A stretch of DNA of 64,000 nt from Herbiconiux gentiana (GTDB lineage Bacteria; Actinomycetota; Actinomycetes; Actinomycetales; Microbacteriaceae): the NCBI RefSeq assembly GCF_024978135.1, contig NZ_JANTEZ010000001.1, positions 62,001 to 126,000 on the forward strand, given 5' to 3'. Below the pieces are notes generated by a model. It ran no database searches, was not told the DNA's origin, and saw nothing but the letters and a program-made list of their open reading frames with translations. Position numbers and translations under genes: made by a program. The first letter of the stretch is position 1. Each line of letters begins with the position of its first letter. This document shows, one piece after another, positions 49,373 through 63,674 of the stretch.

Positions 49373-50895
49373 CGACCACGGCCACCACCTCCCGCGCCGA
49401 GTTCGACGCGCTGAGCGGCTCGCACCGCGTGCTGCCGGTGATCCGCGAGCTCTTCGCCGACGGCGAGACCCCGGTGGGCATCTACCGCAAGCTCGCCGAC
49501 GGCCGCCCCGGCACCTTCCTGCTCGAATCGGCCGAGCAGGGCGGCATCTGGTCGCGCTTCTCGTTCATCGGCGTCTCGAGCTTCGGTCTGCTCACCGAGG
49601 CGGATGACCGTGCCGTCTGGCTCGACCTCGGCCTCCCGGCCGACCGCGTCTTCCCGGCGGGCCTTCCCGACGGGCCGCTCGACGCCGTCTCGGCGCTGTA
49701 CGAGCACTGGAAGACCCCGGCCGTGCCCGAGCATCCGCCCCTCACCGGAGGCCTCGTCGGCTTCATCGGCTGGGAGACCGTGCGCCAGCTGGAGCGCCTG
49801 CCGAACCGGCCGCCGCGCGAGTACCGCATGCCGAGCCAGGGCCTGTCGTTCGTCTCGGAGATGGTGGTCGTCGACCACCTGCAGGGAACGGTGCAGCTGC
49901 TGGTCGCCGTGCTCACCGACGGCGACACGCCCGCCGACGGGCTCTGGGCCGACGCGCAGGCGCGCCTCGACGAGCTGCAGCGTGGCCTCGGCGGCCCGTC
50001 GGAGGCCTGGCTCGCGCAGGCCGACTTCGGCATCGCGGGGGAGCCGCGGCATCGCACCGAGCGCGACGACTTCCTCGGCGCGATCGAGGTGGCGAAGGAG
50101 CACATCCGCGAGGGTGACATCTTCCAGGTCGTCATCTCGCAGCGCTTCGAGCTGGACTGCCCCGCGCATCCGCTCGACGTGTACCGGGTGCTGCGCACGC
50201 TGAACCCGAGCCCCTACATGTACCTGCTGACGCTCGTCGACGCCGACGGCGAGCCCTACCAGATCGTCGGCTCGAGCCCCGAGGCGCTGGTCAAGGTCGA
50301 GAAGGGCCGGGCGCACACGCACCCGATCGCCGGCTCGAAGCCCCGCGGAGCCACGCCGCACCACGACCTCGAGCTCGAGCAGGAGCTGCTCGGCGACGAC
50401 AAGGAGCGCGCGGAGCACCTGATGCTCGTCGACCTCGCCCGGAACGACCTGCTCAAGGTCTGCGAGGCCTCGAGCGTCGAGGTCACCGAGTTCATGCGGG
50501 TGGAGCGGTTCAGCCACATCATGCACATCGTCTCCTCGGTCGAGGGGCAGCTGCGCGACGGGGTCGACGCCATCGACGTGTTCAAGGCGACCTTCCCGGC
50601 CGGCACGCTGTCGGGTGCGCCCAAGCCGCGGGCACTCGAGATCATCGACGAGCTGGAGCCCGCCCAGCGCGGACTCTACGGCGGCGTCGTCGGCTACTTC
50701 GGCTTCGGCGGCGACGCCGACCTCGCCATCGCCATCCGCACGGCGACCATCGTCGACGGCGTGGCGCGGGTGCAGGCGGGTGGCGGGCTCGTCGCCGACT
50801 CCGACCCGGCGAGCGAATTCCAGGAGTCGCAGAACAAGGCGGCGGCGCCGCTTCGCGCGGTCGCGATCGCGAACGCCATGACCCGGGTGCGCTGA
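49369..50895 (+). CDS. trpE: Anthranilate synthase component I
   Basis: 508 residues. It converts chorismate and ammonia to anthranilate. The tryptophan feedback motif LLES (51-54) with the downstream Ser is present, so allosteric inhibition is expected. The chorismate-binding region has IREGDIFQVVISQRFE, GSSPEALVKVE, HPIAGSKPRG and SGAPKPRALEIIDELEP. Component II (trpG) and trpD are not nearby. The stop overlaps the next ATG by one base. Confidence 0.96.
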   Translation: MTTTATTSRAEFDALSGSHRVLPVIRELFADGETPVGIYRKLADGRPGTFLLESAEQGGIWSRFSFIGVSSFGLLTEADDRAVWLDLGLPADRVFPAGLPDGPLDAVSALYEHWKTPAVPEHPPLTGGLVGFIGWETVRQLERLPNRPPREYRMPSQGLSFVSEMVVVDHLQGTVQLLVAVLTDGDTPADGLWADAQARLDELQRGLGGPSEAWLAQADFGIAGEPRHRTERDDFLGAIEVAKEHIREGDIFQVVISQRFELDCPAHPLDVYRVLRTLNPSPYMYLLTLVDADGEPYQIVGSSPEALVKVEKGRAHTHPIAGSKPRGATPHHDLELEQELLGDDKERAEHLMLVDLARNDLLKVCEASSVEVTEFMRVERFSHIMHIVSSVEGQLRDGVDAIDVFKATFPAGTLSGAPKPRALEIIDELEPAQRGLYGGVVGYFGFGGDADLAIAIRTATIVDGVARVQAGGGLVADSDPASEFQESQNKAAAPLRAVAIANAMTRVR

Positions 50896-51635
50896 TGAGC
50901 GACGCCGCCGCCCCGGGCGAGCCGTCGGCCGACGCCCCGGGCCGCTCGGGCAGGCGCCTGAAGTCGGGCACCATCCTCCTGGTGCTCGCCCTCAGTGCGC
51001 TCACCTTCCTCGCCTGGTCGCAGTCGTGGGGCACCCTCGAGCTCGTCGGCGGTACGGTCACCGAGGGCACGCTCGACGTGCCCGGCTCGGTCGCCGCGCC
51101 CGCGCTCTCGGCGCTCGGTCTCGCCGGCATCGCCCTCGCGGGGGCGCTCGCGATCGCCGGGCCGATCGTGCGACTCGTGCTCGGCGCCCTCGAGATCCTG
51201 CTCGGTGCGAGCGTCGTCTGGTCGGGAGTGCTCGCGCTCACCGATCCGGTCGCCGCCGGAGCCTCGGTCGTCACCACGAGCACGGGGGTCGCCGGCACGT
51301 CGTCGATCCGCGAGCTCGTCACGGTCGGCAGCAGCAGCCCGTGGCCCGCGGTCGCCGTGGCGCTGGGCATCCTGATGGTGCTCGCCGGGCTCGCCGTGAT
51401 CGTCACCGTGCGCCGCTGGCCGGCCTCGAGCCGCAAGTACCAGGCCGTCACCTTCGAGTCGGCCGACGGGCGCCAGAGCTCGAACCCGGCCGAGCTGTTC
51501 GACGACGACTCCGCCGAGGTCTCCGCCCGGCCGGTGACGGATGCGCGTCCCGCCCGCCGCCCCGCCGAGAACGCCCGCGACGCCGCCGTCGACAGCTGGG
51601 ACGACCTCAGCCGCGGCACCGACCCCACCCGCTAG
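50895..51635 (+). CDS. Tryptophan biosynthesis-associated membrane protein
   Basis: 246 residues, four predicted membrane helices (about 26-42, 66-85, 90-112, 151-172) with LAWSQSWGTLEL after the first, a feature of the actinobacterial family found next to trpE. The C-terminal tail is cytosolic and charged. Function is unknown; the conserved link with trp genes suggests a role in tryptophan metabolism or transport, which is inference. It overlaps trpE by one base. Confidence 0.9.
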   Translation: MSDAAAPGEPSADAPGRSGRRLKSGTILLVLALSALTFLAWSQSWGTLELVGGTVTEGTLDVPGSVAAPALSALGLAGIALAGALAIAGPIVRLVLGALEILLGASVVWSGVLALTDPVAAGASVVTTSTGVAGTSSIRELVTVGSSSPWPAVAVALGILMVLAGLAVIVTVRRWPASSRKYQAVTFESADGRQSSNPAELFDDDSAEVSARPVTDARPARRPAENARDAAVDSWDDLSRGTDPTR

Positions 51636-51674
51636 CCGGGCATCCGCCCGACCAGGCGGCCCGGACCGACCGGG

Positions 51675-51680
51675 TAGACT
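51675..51680 (+). promoter_or_regulatory. Candidate -10 box before the small membrane-protein gene and trpCBA
   Basis: TAGACT in the 82-nt gap, 38 nt before the ATG at 51718. It could start a trpC-trpB-trpA transcript. Confidence 0.35.
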
Positions 51681-51717
51681 CGACACGACCCGATCGATTG
51701 AGACAGGAAGAGGATCG

Positions 51718-51948
51718 ATGAGCCACGAAGAAGACGAAATGGGCGAAGGCCACTCGCTCGCCGCCTGGACCGGCGTGATCATCGCGCTCGTCGGCATCGC
51801 CATCGGCACGGTCGCCTTCTTCTTCGACGTGCAGTGGCTCGTCTGGGCCGCCGCCGGCGTCACGCTCATCGGCTTCCTGGCCGGGTTCATCCTGTCGCGC
51901 CTGGGCTACGGCGTGCGCGGAGCCAAGACGCTCCAGAAGGAGCACTGA
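51718..51948 (+). CDS. HGxxPAAW-type small membrane protein
   Basis: 76 residues, two membrane helices (about 16-34 and 39-58). The N-terminal motif GHSLAAW corresponds to the HGxxPAAW motif of actinobacterial proteins encoded in trp clusters. The C-terminus is GVRGAKTLQKEH. The ribosome binding site is GAAGAGGA. It lies between the trp membrane-protein gene and trpC. Function unknown. Confidence 0.85.
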   Translation: MSHEEDEMGEGHSLAAWTGVIIALVGIAIGTVAFFFDVQWLVWAAAGVTLIGFLAGFILSRLGYGVRGAKTLQKEH

Positions 51949-51952
51949 CCCG

Positions 51953-52726
51953 GTGCTCGCCGATCTCGTAGCCGGAGCGCTCGAGGACGCCGAGGAGCGC
52001 CGCCGCACGCGGAGCCTCGCCGAGGTGGAAGCGGCGGCCACGGCCCGGACGGCGGCGCTCGACGCACTCGCCTTCCTGAAGCCGGCCGAGCGGGTCAAGG
52101 TGATCGCCGAGGTCAAGCGCGCGAGCCCCTCGCGCGGTGCCCTGGCGTCGATCCCCGACCCCGCGCTCCTCGCGGCGTCCTACGCCGAGGGCGGGGCGAG
52201 CGCCATCAGCGTGCTCACCGAGGGCCGCAAGTTCAAGGGGTCGCTCGCCGACCTCGAGGCCGTGCGTGCCCGCGTCGACGTACCGGTGCTCCGCAAGGAC
52301 TTCATCGCGACCGAGTACCAGGTGCTCGAGGCGCGCGCCGCCGGAGCCGACCTCGTGCTGCTCATCGTGGCCGCCCTCGACCAGCCCGCCCTGCAGCACC
52401 TGCACGACTTCGTGCTCGAGCTCGGCATGACCCCGCTGGTCGAGACGCACGACGCCGTCGAGGTCTCGCGGGCCGTCGACCTGGGCGCCCGCCTGGTCGG
52501 CGTGAACGCCCGTGACCTCACCACCTTCGAGCTCGACCGCGACCTGTTCGGCCGCCTCGTCGAGCGCATCCCTGCCGGCACGATCACGGTGGCCGAATCC
52601 GCCGTGCTCGGTGTCGCCGACGTCGCCCACTACCGCTCGGCCGGCGCCGACGTGGTGCTGGTCGGCGAAGCCCTCGTCACGGGGCCCGATCCTGTGGCGA
52701 CACTGAAGGAGTTCCTCTCCGTATGA
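51953..52726 (+). CDS. trpC: Indole-3-glycerol phosphate synthase
   Basis: 257 residues, TIM barrel. It closes the indole ring from Cd[15 protein letters not shown] contains the catalytic Lys and Ser-Pro-Ser motif; [22 protein letters not shown] and VAESAV are the other signatures. The GTG has AAGGAG upstream, within the preceding gene. The stop overlaps the trpB ATG by four bases. Confidence 0.96.
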   Translation: MLADLVAGALEDAEERRRTRSLAEVEAAATARTAALDALAFLKPAERVKVIAEVKRASPSRGALASIPDPALLAASYAEGGASAISVLTEGRKFKGSLADLEAVRARVDVPVLRKDFIATEYQVLEARAAGADLVLLIVAALDQPALQHLHDFVLELGMTPLVETHDAVEVSRAVDLGARLVGVNARDLTTFELDRDLFGRLVERIPAGTITVAESAVLGVADVAHYRSAGADVVLVGEALVTGPDPVATLKEFLSV

Positions 52727-53952
52727 CCGACACACGCACCTCCCTCCGCGCCGAGACCGGCCCCTTCTTCGGGGAGTTCGGCGGCCGATTCATGCCCGAG
52801 TCGCTGATCGCGGCGCTCGACGAGCTCGACGAGGCCTACCAGCTCGCCAAGCTCGACCCCGAGTTCCACCGCGAGCTCGCCGAGCTCGGCCGCAGCTACA
52901 CGGGCCGGCCGTCGATCCTCACCGAGGTGCCGCGGTTCGCGAAACACGCCGGCGGCGCGCGCATCATCCTGAAGCGCGAAGACCTCAACCACACGGGCTC
53001 GCACAAGATCAACAACGTGCTCGGCCAGGCCCTGCTCGCCAAGCGCATCGGCAAGCACCGCCTGATCGCCGAGACCGGTGCCGGTCAGCACGGTGTCGCC
53101 ACCGCGACCGCCGCCGCCCTGTTCGGCATGGAGTGCGTCGTCTACATGGGCGAGGTCGACACCGAGCGCCAGGCGCTCAACGTCGCCCGCATGCGCCTGC
53201 TCGGCGCCGAGGTCATCCCGGTGAAGAGCGGAACCCGCACCCTGAAAGATGCGCTGAACGAGGCGTTCCGCGACTGGGTCGCGAACGTCGAGTCGACGCA
53301 CTACCTGCTCGGCACGGTCGCCGGCCCGCACCCGTTCCCGGCGATGGTGCGCGACTTCGTCAAGGTCATCGGCGAGGAGGCGCGTCAGCAGATGCTCGAC
53401 CTCACCGGCGCGCTGCCCGACGCGGTCACGGCCTGCGTCGGCGGCGGCTCGAACGCCATCGGCATCTTCCACGCCTTCCTCGACGACACCTCGGTGGGCC
53501 TCTACGGTTACGAGGCCGCCGGCGACGGCGTCGACACCCTGCGCCACGCCGCGACGATCACCAAGGGCCGCCCCGGCGTGCTGCACGGCTCGCGCAGCTA
53601 CATGCTGCAGGACGAGGACGGCCAGACGCTCGACTCGCATTCGATCTCGGCCGGGCTCGACTATCCGGGCGTCGGCCCCGAGCACGCCTGGCTGTCGTCG
53701 ATCGGGCGGGCGAACTACCTCCCGGTCACCGACACGGCAGCCATGGAGGCCTTCCGGCTGCTCTGCACGACCGAGGGCATCATCCCCGCCATCGAGTCGG
53801 CCCACGCCCTGGCGGGCACGATCGAGCTCGGCCGTGAGCTCGGCCCCGACGCCACCATCCTCGTCTCGCTCTCCGGGCGCGGCGATAAGGACGTCGAGAC
53901 CGCGGGCCGCTACTTCGACGTGCTCGACGAGAACGGGAACGCGCGGGTATGA
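52723..53952 (+). CDS. trpB: Tryptophan synthase beta chain
   Basis: 409 residues. PLP enzyme that joins indole and serine. The PLP Lys is K95 in [28 protein letters not shown], the phosphate loop [13 protein letters not shown] and LSGRGDKD follow. [12 protein letters not shown] is the TrpB1 N-terminus. The stop overlaps the trpA ATG by four bases. Confidence 0.97.
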   Translation: MTDTRTSLRAETGPFFGEFGGRFMPESLIAALDELDEAYQLAKLDPEFHRELAELGRSYTGRPSILTEVPRFAKHAGGARIILKREDLNHTGSHKINNVLGQALLAKRIGKHRLIAETGAGQHGVATATAAALFGMECVVYMGEVDTERQALNVARMRLLGAEVIPVKSGTRTLKDALNEAFRDWVANVESTHYLLGTVAGPHPFPAMVRDFVKVIGEEARQQMLDLTGALPDAVTACVGGGSNAIGIFHAFLDDTSVGLYGYEAAGDGVDTLRHAATITKGRPGVLHGSRSYMLQDEDGQTLDSHSISAGLDYPGVGPEHAWLSSIGRANYLPVTDTAAMEAFRLLCTTEGIIPAIESAHALAGTIELGRELGPDATILVSLSGRGDKDVETAGRYFDVLDENGNARV

Positions 53953-54746
53953 GCGACACCACCGTGAGCCCGGTCGCCTCGACGATCGCGGCGGCCAAGG
54001 CCGAGCGGGCGGGGGCCCTCGTCGGCTACCTGCCGGTCGGCTTCCCCAGCCTCGACGCGAGCGTCGACGCGGCCGTCGCCCTGGTCGAGAACGGGGTCGA
54101 CGTGCTCGAGCTCGGGCTGCCCTACTCCGACCCGGTGATGGACGGCCCGGTCATCCAGGCCGCCACCGTCGCCGCCCTCGAGGCAGGGGTTCGCCTCCGC
54201 GACGCCTTCACCGCCGTGGAGCGCATCCGCTCGCGTGTCGACGCCCCGGTGCTCGTCATGACCTACTGGAACCCGGTGCTGCAGTACGGCGTCGACCGTT
54301 TCGCCGACGACCTCGTCTCGGCGGGCGGCGCCGGGCTGATCACCCCCGACCTCACCGTCGACTCGGGTGCCGACTGGCTCGCGACGAGCGACCGCACCGG
54401 TCTCGATCGCGTCTTCCTCGCCGCACCGACCTCGACCGACGAGCGCCTGCGCCTCGCCGTCGACTCCAGCCGCGGCTTCGTCTACACGGTCTCGACCATG
54501 GGCATCACGGGCGCCCGCGCCGACCTCGGCACCGCGGCCCGCGCCCTGGTGGCACGTCTCCGCGAGCAGGGCGCCGACAGCCTCGCGGTCGGCATCGGTG
54601 TCTCGACGGCCGACCAGATCGCCGAGATCCTGAGCTACGCCGACGGCGCCATCGTCGGCTCGGCCCTCGTCAAGGCGCTGTCCGACGGGGGAGTGCCGGC
54701 GGTCGCTCGGCTCGCGGCCGAACTGGCCGAGGGCACCCGCCGCTGA
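53949..54746 (+). CDS. trpA: Tryptophan synthase alpha chain
   Basis: 265 residues, TIM barrel. It cleaves indole-3-glycerol phosphate and channels indole to Trp[19 protein letters not shown] holds the catalytic Glu and Asp; [13 protein letters not shown] and [11 protein letters not shown] are present. Last gene of the trp group. The gene after it is gltB, 277 nt away, not lgt as in many relatives. Confidence 0.96.
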   Translation: MSDTTVSPVASTIAAAKAERAGALVGYLPVGFPSLDASVDAAVALVENGVDVLELGLPYSDPVMDGPVIQAATVAALEAGVRLRDAFTAVERIRSRVDAPVLVMTYWNPVLQYGVDRFADDLVSAGGAGLITPDLTVDSGADWLATSDRTGLDRVFLAAPTSTDERLRLAVDSSRGFVYTVSTMGITGARADLGTAARALVARLREQGADSLAVGIGVSTADQIAEILSYADGAIVGSALVKALSDGGVPAVARLAAELAEGTRR

Positions 54747-54777
54747 GCCGATGACCGGTCTTCACCCCAGCCTGGGT

Positions 54778-54783
54778 TAGAAT
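54778..54783 (+). promoter_or_regulatory. Candidate -10 box for gltBD
   Basis: TAGAAT, close to consensus, 32 nt after the trpA stop. No convincing -35. It would give a 5' leader of about 230 nt before gltB. Confidence 0.45.
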
Positions 54784-55023
54784 CGAGCCGACACGTGATC
54801 GGGACACGGGCCGAGGGGCGAGGAAGCCTCCGGGCTCCCCGAGATCGAGGCAGTCGACCCGAGCGCCACAAGTGAAATCGGAGCGAAGCCGACCCGCGCA
54901 ACCACCACAGCACCAGGCGCGGGAGGCCGACACCTCGCAGGCTTGAACGCGACGAGGAATCCCTGATATCCATGGGCCATAGGCGTCCCAGTTCCCTAAG
55001 AATGACGTAGAGGACGGTTCTCT
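54784..55023 (+). other. Long gene-free leader of gltB with predicted hairpins
   Basis: About 240 nt without a plausible gene. One clear hairpin is 54815-54840 (GGGG/CCCC and AGCC/GGCT with a TCCG loop); a GGAGG/CCTC pairing lies near 54920-54940. I recognise no known riboswitch class. It could be a regulatory leader or a remnant of a lost gene. Confidence 0.4.
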
Positions 55024-59614
<4,591 letters not shown>

Positions 59615-59622
<8 letters not shown>

Positions 59623-61072
59623 TCCCAAGGGCTTCCTGAAGACGCCGGAGCGCGAGCTCCCCAAGCGCCGCCCGGTCTCGGTGCGGCTGATGGACTGGAA
59701 AGAGGTCTACGAGCAGGGCGACGCCGCGACCACGCGCCGCCAGGCGGGTCGCTGCATGGACTGCGGCATCCCGTTCTGCCACCACGGCTGCCCGCTCGGC
59801 AACCTGATCCCGGAGTGGAACGACCTCACCTGGCGCGACGAAGGCCGTGCGGCCATCGAGCGCCTGCACGCCACGAACAACTTCCCCGAGTTCACGGGCC
59901 GGCTCTGCCCGGCCCCGTGCGAGTCGGCGTGCGTGCTCGGCATCAACCAGCCGCCGGTCACGATCAAGCAGGTCGAGGTGTCGATCATCGATCAGGCCTT
60001 CGCGAACGGCTGGGTGCAGCCGCACCCGCCCGAGCGGCTGACGGGCAAGACGGTCGCCGTCGTCGGCTCCGGCCCCGCGGGACTCGCCGCCGCCCAGCAG
60101 CTCACCCGCGCCGGCCACACCGTCGCGGTCTACGAGCGCGACGACCGCATCGGCGGGCTGCTGCGGTACGGCATCCCCGACTTCAAGATGGAGAAGAAGC
60201 ACCTCGAGGCGCGATTGACCCAGATGATGGCCGAGGGCACCCGCTTCCGCGCCGGCATCGAGATCGGCAAAGACCTGTCCTGGGCCGACCTCCGTGCGCG
60301 TTACGACGCCGTGATCGTCTGCACCGGCGCCACCGTGCCGCGCGACCTTCCCGTCCCGGGCCGTGACCTCGACGGCGTGCACTTCGCCATGGAGTACCTC
60401 GTCCAGCAGAACAAGGTCGGCGCGGGCGACGACATCCTCGGCCAGATCGACGCCGAGGGCAAGCACGTGGTCGTGCTGGGCGGTGGAGACACCGGAGCCG
60501 ACTGCATCGGCACCGCGCACCGTCAGGGCGCTCTGTCGGTGACGAACCTCGCCATCGGCAAGCAGCCGCCGGCCGAGCGTCCCGAGAACCAGCCCTGGCC
60601 GATGTCGCCGCAGCTGTTCGAGGTCGCGAGCGCCCACGAGGAGGGCGGGGAGCGCCGCTTCCTGGCCTCCACCGTCGAGTTCCTCGCGAACGACTCGGGC
60701 GAGGTGCGCGCCATCCGCGTCGCCGAGACCGAGTTCGTCGACGGCCGCCGCGTGCCCAAGGCGGGCACCGAGCACGAGATCCCGGCCGACCTGGTGCTGC
60801 TCGCCCTGGGCTTCACCGGAGCCGAGAACGAGCACCTCGACGGCCAGCTCGGCACGCGCTTCGACGGCCGCGGCAATATCGAGCGAGCGGGCGACTACCA
60901 GAGCACCCACCCGGGTGTGTTCGTCGCCGGCGACGCCGGCCGCGGCCAGTCGCTGATCGTCTGGGCGATCGCCGAGGGGCGCGCCGCCGCCTCCGCCGTC
61001 GACCGCTACCTGGAGGGCGACACCGAGCTGCCCTTCCCCGTCAAGCCGACCGACCGCGCCATCGCGGTCTGA
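59615..61072 (+). CDS. gltD: Glutamate synthase small subunit
   Basis: 485 residues. It oxidises NADPH and passes electrons to GltB. N-terminal iron-sulphur cysteines are in [14 protein letters not shown] and CPAPCESAC. The FAD-binding motif is [13 protein letters not shown] and the NADPH-binding motif is [12 protein letters not shown], with a C-terminal [18 protein letters not shown]. The GTG start has GGAGG upstream inside gltB, so translation is coupled. Confidence 0.97.
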
Positions 61073-61169
61073 TAGCCTCCACCGGGACTTCCTCCAGGTT
61101 CCCCACGACCTCCACCTCCACCACCACCACATGCGCCTCCCGGCGCAGAACACGGAGCAGTTGACACAG

Positions 61170-62615
61170 ATGAGACGCGCCAAGATCGTCGCCACCCTCG
61201 GGCCGGCGACGTCGACCTACGAAACCATCAGGGCCATCATCGACGCGGGCGTCGACATGGCCCGCATGAACCTCAGCCACGGCAGCTACGACGTGCACGA
61301 ATCCGTCTACAAGAACGTGCGCCAGGCCGCAGCCGACTCCGGCCGCGCCGTCGCGGTGCTCGTCGACCTGCAGGGTCCGAAGATCCGTCTGGGCAAGTTC
61401 GAGAACGGCCCGTACGACCTCGCCGAGGGTGACATCTTCAAGATCACCGTCGAGGACATCATCGGCAACCGCGAGATCTCCTCCACGACCTTCAAGGGTC
61501 TGCCCCAGGACGTCAAGCCGGGCGACCCGCTGCTGATCGACGACGGCAAGGTCACGCTCCGCGTGCTGGAGACCGACGGCACCGTGGTCACCACGGTCGT
61601 CGAGGTCCCGGGCGCCGTGTCGAACAACAAGGGCATCAACCTGCCCGGTGTCGCGGTGAACGTTCCCGCCATGAGCGAGAAGGACATCGCCGACCTGCGC
61701 TGGGGCCTGAAGCTCGGCGCCGACTACATCGCGCTGTCCTTCGTGCGCGACGCCGCCGACGTGGTCGAGGTGCACCGCATCATGGAGGAGGAGGGCCGCC
61801 GCGTCCCCGTCATCGCCAAGATCGAGAAGCCGCAGGCCGTCGACAACCTCGAGGAGATCATCGACGCCTTCGACGGCATCATGGTCGCCCGCGGTGACCT
61901 CGGTGTCGAGCTGCCGCTCGAGGCCGTGCCGATCGTGCAGAAGCGCGCCGTCGAGCTGTCCCGCCGCATGGCGAAGCCCGTCATCGTCGCCACCCAGGTG
62001 CTCGAGTCGATGATCTCCTCCCCGCGCCCCACCCGCGCCGAAGCCTCCGACTGCGCCAACGCGGTGCTCGACGGCACCGACGCGGTCATGCTCTCGGGCG
62101 AGACCAGCGTCGGCGAGTTCCCCGTCATCACCGTGCAGACGATGGCGCGCATCATCGAGTCCACGGAAGACCACGGCCTCGAGCGCATCCCCGCGCTCGG
62201 CACGAAGCCCCGCACCCAGGGCGGCGCGGTCACCCTCGCCGCCGCCGAGGTCGGCGACTTCGTGGGCGCGAAGTTCCTCTGCGTGTTCACCGAGTCGGGC
62301 GACTCGGTGCGGCGCATGACGCGGCTGCGGTCGAGCATCCCCATCCTCGGCTTCACGCCGGAGCCGGGCATCCGGGACCGCATGGCGCTGAGCTGGGGCG
62401 TGCAGTCGTACCTCGTCGACCGCGTGACGCACACCGACGAGCTGATGGGCCAGGTCGACGACGTGCTGCTCGGCCTCGGCCGCGCGCAGATCGGCGACAA
62501 GGTCATCGTCATCTCCGGGTCCCCTCCCGGAGTGGCCGGCACCACCAATGACATGCGCGTGCACGTCATCGGCTCGGCGCACAACCCGCTGGTGCCCGAG
62601 AAGTTCGACAACTAG
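61170..62615 (+). CDS. pyk: Pyruvate kinase
   Basis: 481 residues. Last step of glycolysis. MRRAKIVATLGPATS is the normal N-terminus, so the ATG at 61170 was chosen although the frame runs 13 codons further; a TTG at 61161 is also possible, and the ribosome binding site is weak. MNLSHGSYD, the catalytic Lys in VIAKIEKPQAVDN, MVARGDLGVELPLEAVP and AVMLSGETSVGEFPV are intact. A 97-nt gap separates it from gltD. Confidence 0.96.
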   Translation: MRRAKIVATLGPATSTYETIRAIIDAGVDMARMNLSHGSYDVHESVYKNVRQAAADSGRAVAVLVDLQGPKIRLGKFENGPYDLAEGDIFKITVEDIIGNREISSTTFKGLPQDVKPGDPLLIDDGKVTLRVLETDGTVVTTVVEVPGAVSNNKGINLPGVAVNVPAMSEKDIADLRWGLKLGADYIALSFVRDAADVVEVHRIMEEEGRRVPVIAKIEKPQAVDNLEEIIDAFDGIMVARGDLGVELPLEAVPIVQKRAVELSRRMAKPVIVATQVLESMISSPRPTRAEASDCANAVLDGTDAVMLSGETSVGEFPVITVQTMARIIESTEDHGLERIPALGTKPRTQGGAVTLAAAEVGDFVGAKFLCVFTESGDSVRRMTRLRSSIPILGFTPEPGIRDRMALSWGVQSYLVDRVTHTDELMGQVDDVLLGLGRAQIGDKVIVISGSPPGVAGTTNDMRVHVIGSAHNPLVPEKFDN

Positions 62616-62652
62616 CACGCGACACGGCACCCGAGGTCATACCTCAGGATTC

Positions 62653-62689
62653 GGCCAGGATTCGATCAGTGTTCGATCGATTCCTGGCC
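62653..62689 (+). terminator. Terminator after pyk
   Basis: GGCCAGGA (62653-62660) pairs with TCCTGGCC (62682-62689), and after one mismatch TCGAT pairs with ATCGA. A small GAGGT/ACCTC hairpin lies before it (62633-62645). The whole is flanked by complementary GCACCCG (62627-62633) and CGGGTGC (62702-62708). Confidence 0.65.
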
Positions 62690-62719
62690 GTTCGCTGTTT
62701 CCGGGTGCAGGCGGGGCGA

Positions 62720-62725
62720 TAGATT
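62720..62725 (+). promoter_or_regulatory. Candidate -10 box for the downstream lipoprotein gene
   Basis: TAGATT, with a weak TTTCCG 16 bp upstream. The transcript would carry a 13-bp hairpin (arms 62746-62758 and 62774-62786) in a leader of about 125 nt. Confidence 0.35.
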
Positions 62726-62855
62726 TCGGATGCCCTGCAGCACTCGTGCGGGGGCTGCACCCTTGCACCCGTGGCAGTCCCCGCACCTCCGCTCTCCCGA
62801 GCGGTTCGGCCGGGCATCCGTCGACCGTGCGACACCGCGACCGAAAGATCACCTC

Positions 62856-63674
62856 ATGCCTCGTCAGACCCTCGTCCTCCGCACCGCGGGCATCGCCGCG
62901 GCCCTCGCGACCGTCGTCGCCCTCTCGGGCTGCTCCACGATCATGCCCTTCTTCGGCGTGCAGCCGACCGCGCCCGGCGCCGCCGGTTCGGCCGGAGCCG
63001 CCGGAGCGGGAGCGGGCGCCACCGGGGCCAAGGATTCGACGACCGCCGACCTCGGAGCCAGCACCACCGACGGCGCGCTGCAGTTCGCCTCGGTCTTCAC
63101 CGACATGGGCTCGGTGCACCCCACGGTCGACATCGCCGACCAGCTGCAGCTGAAGCTCGACGTCTGGACCGAGCAGAAGACGCACGACTGGACGCCCATG
63201 GCCGACAAGCGGTTCTCGTTCGTGATCGGCGTCTACGACAACAAGGTGCCGGCCGAGGCCCCCTTCGACCAGAAGCGTCGCGTCTACATGTCGAACATCA
63301 CGGTGACGGCCAAGACCACCACCGTCTCGGGCGCCGTCGAGACCGCGTACACCCTCAACAACGACCCGCTGAAGATCACCCTCGACCCCGAGGCGCTGCG
63401 CTCGGAGCAGGGGCTCGGGCTGCTGATCACCTCGCCGAAGGGCGGCTTCCAGCTGGAGTCGCAGCAGATCGGCGTCGTCGCCGACGACACGCTCGGCATG
63501 ATGCTCGACTTCGCGTTCCAGGTCTCGTACGAGACGGCGCCCCTCGCGAACACCTACATGACGCAGGTCGTGCACCAGTACGTGCCGGTGGCGATCTTCT
63601 CCGAGGCCGACGCCGTGGCGGCGAAGGCCGTGCCGACCCCCACCGCGACGCCGACGCCGATCCCCGCGGGCTAG
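62856..63674 (+). CDS. Predicted lipoprotein, function unknown
   Basis: 272 residues. The signal peptide ends in lipobox LSGC with Cys26 (ATVVALSGCSTIMP), then a Gly/Ala-rich linker (about 38-60). The mature domain is beta-rich (FSFVIGVYDNKVP, ISPKGGF-like region GLLITSPKGGFQLESQQIGV) with no family I can name. The Thr/Pro-rich C-terminus is PTPTATPTPIPAG. The frame is open upstream; the ATG at 62856 gives the signal peptide. Its stop and that of the opposite gene share the bases CTAG. Confidence 0.82.
   Translation: MPRQTLVLRTAGIAAALATVVALSGCSTIMPFFGVQPTAPGAAGSAGAAGAGAGATGAKDSTTADLGASTTDGALQFASVFTDMGSVHPTVDIADQLQLKLDVWTEQKTHDWTPMADKRFSFVIGVYDNKVPAEAPFDQKRRVYMSNITVTAKTTTVSGAVETAYTLNNDPLKITLDPEALRSEQGLGLLITSPKGGFQLESQQIGVVADDTLGMMLDFAFQVSYETAPLANTYMTQVVHQYVPVAIFSEADAVAAKAVPTPTATPTPIPAG

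Noticed and set aside
49007-49400. Tryptophan attenuator or leader peptide before trpE
   Set aside because: hisI overlaps trpE by four bases, leaving no leader, and no run of Trp codons is present.
54815-54845. Local resemblance to the GAGGAA...CCGGGCTCC core of RNase P RNA
   Set aside because: The gap is too short for RNase P RNA and the other conserved blocks, such as the ACAGAA region and the closing stem, are missing.
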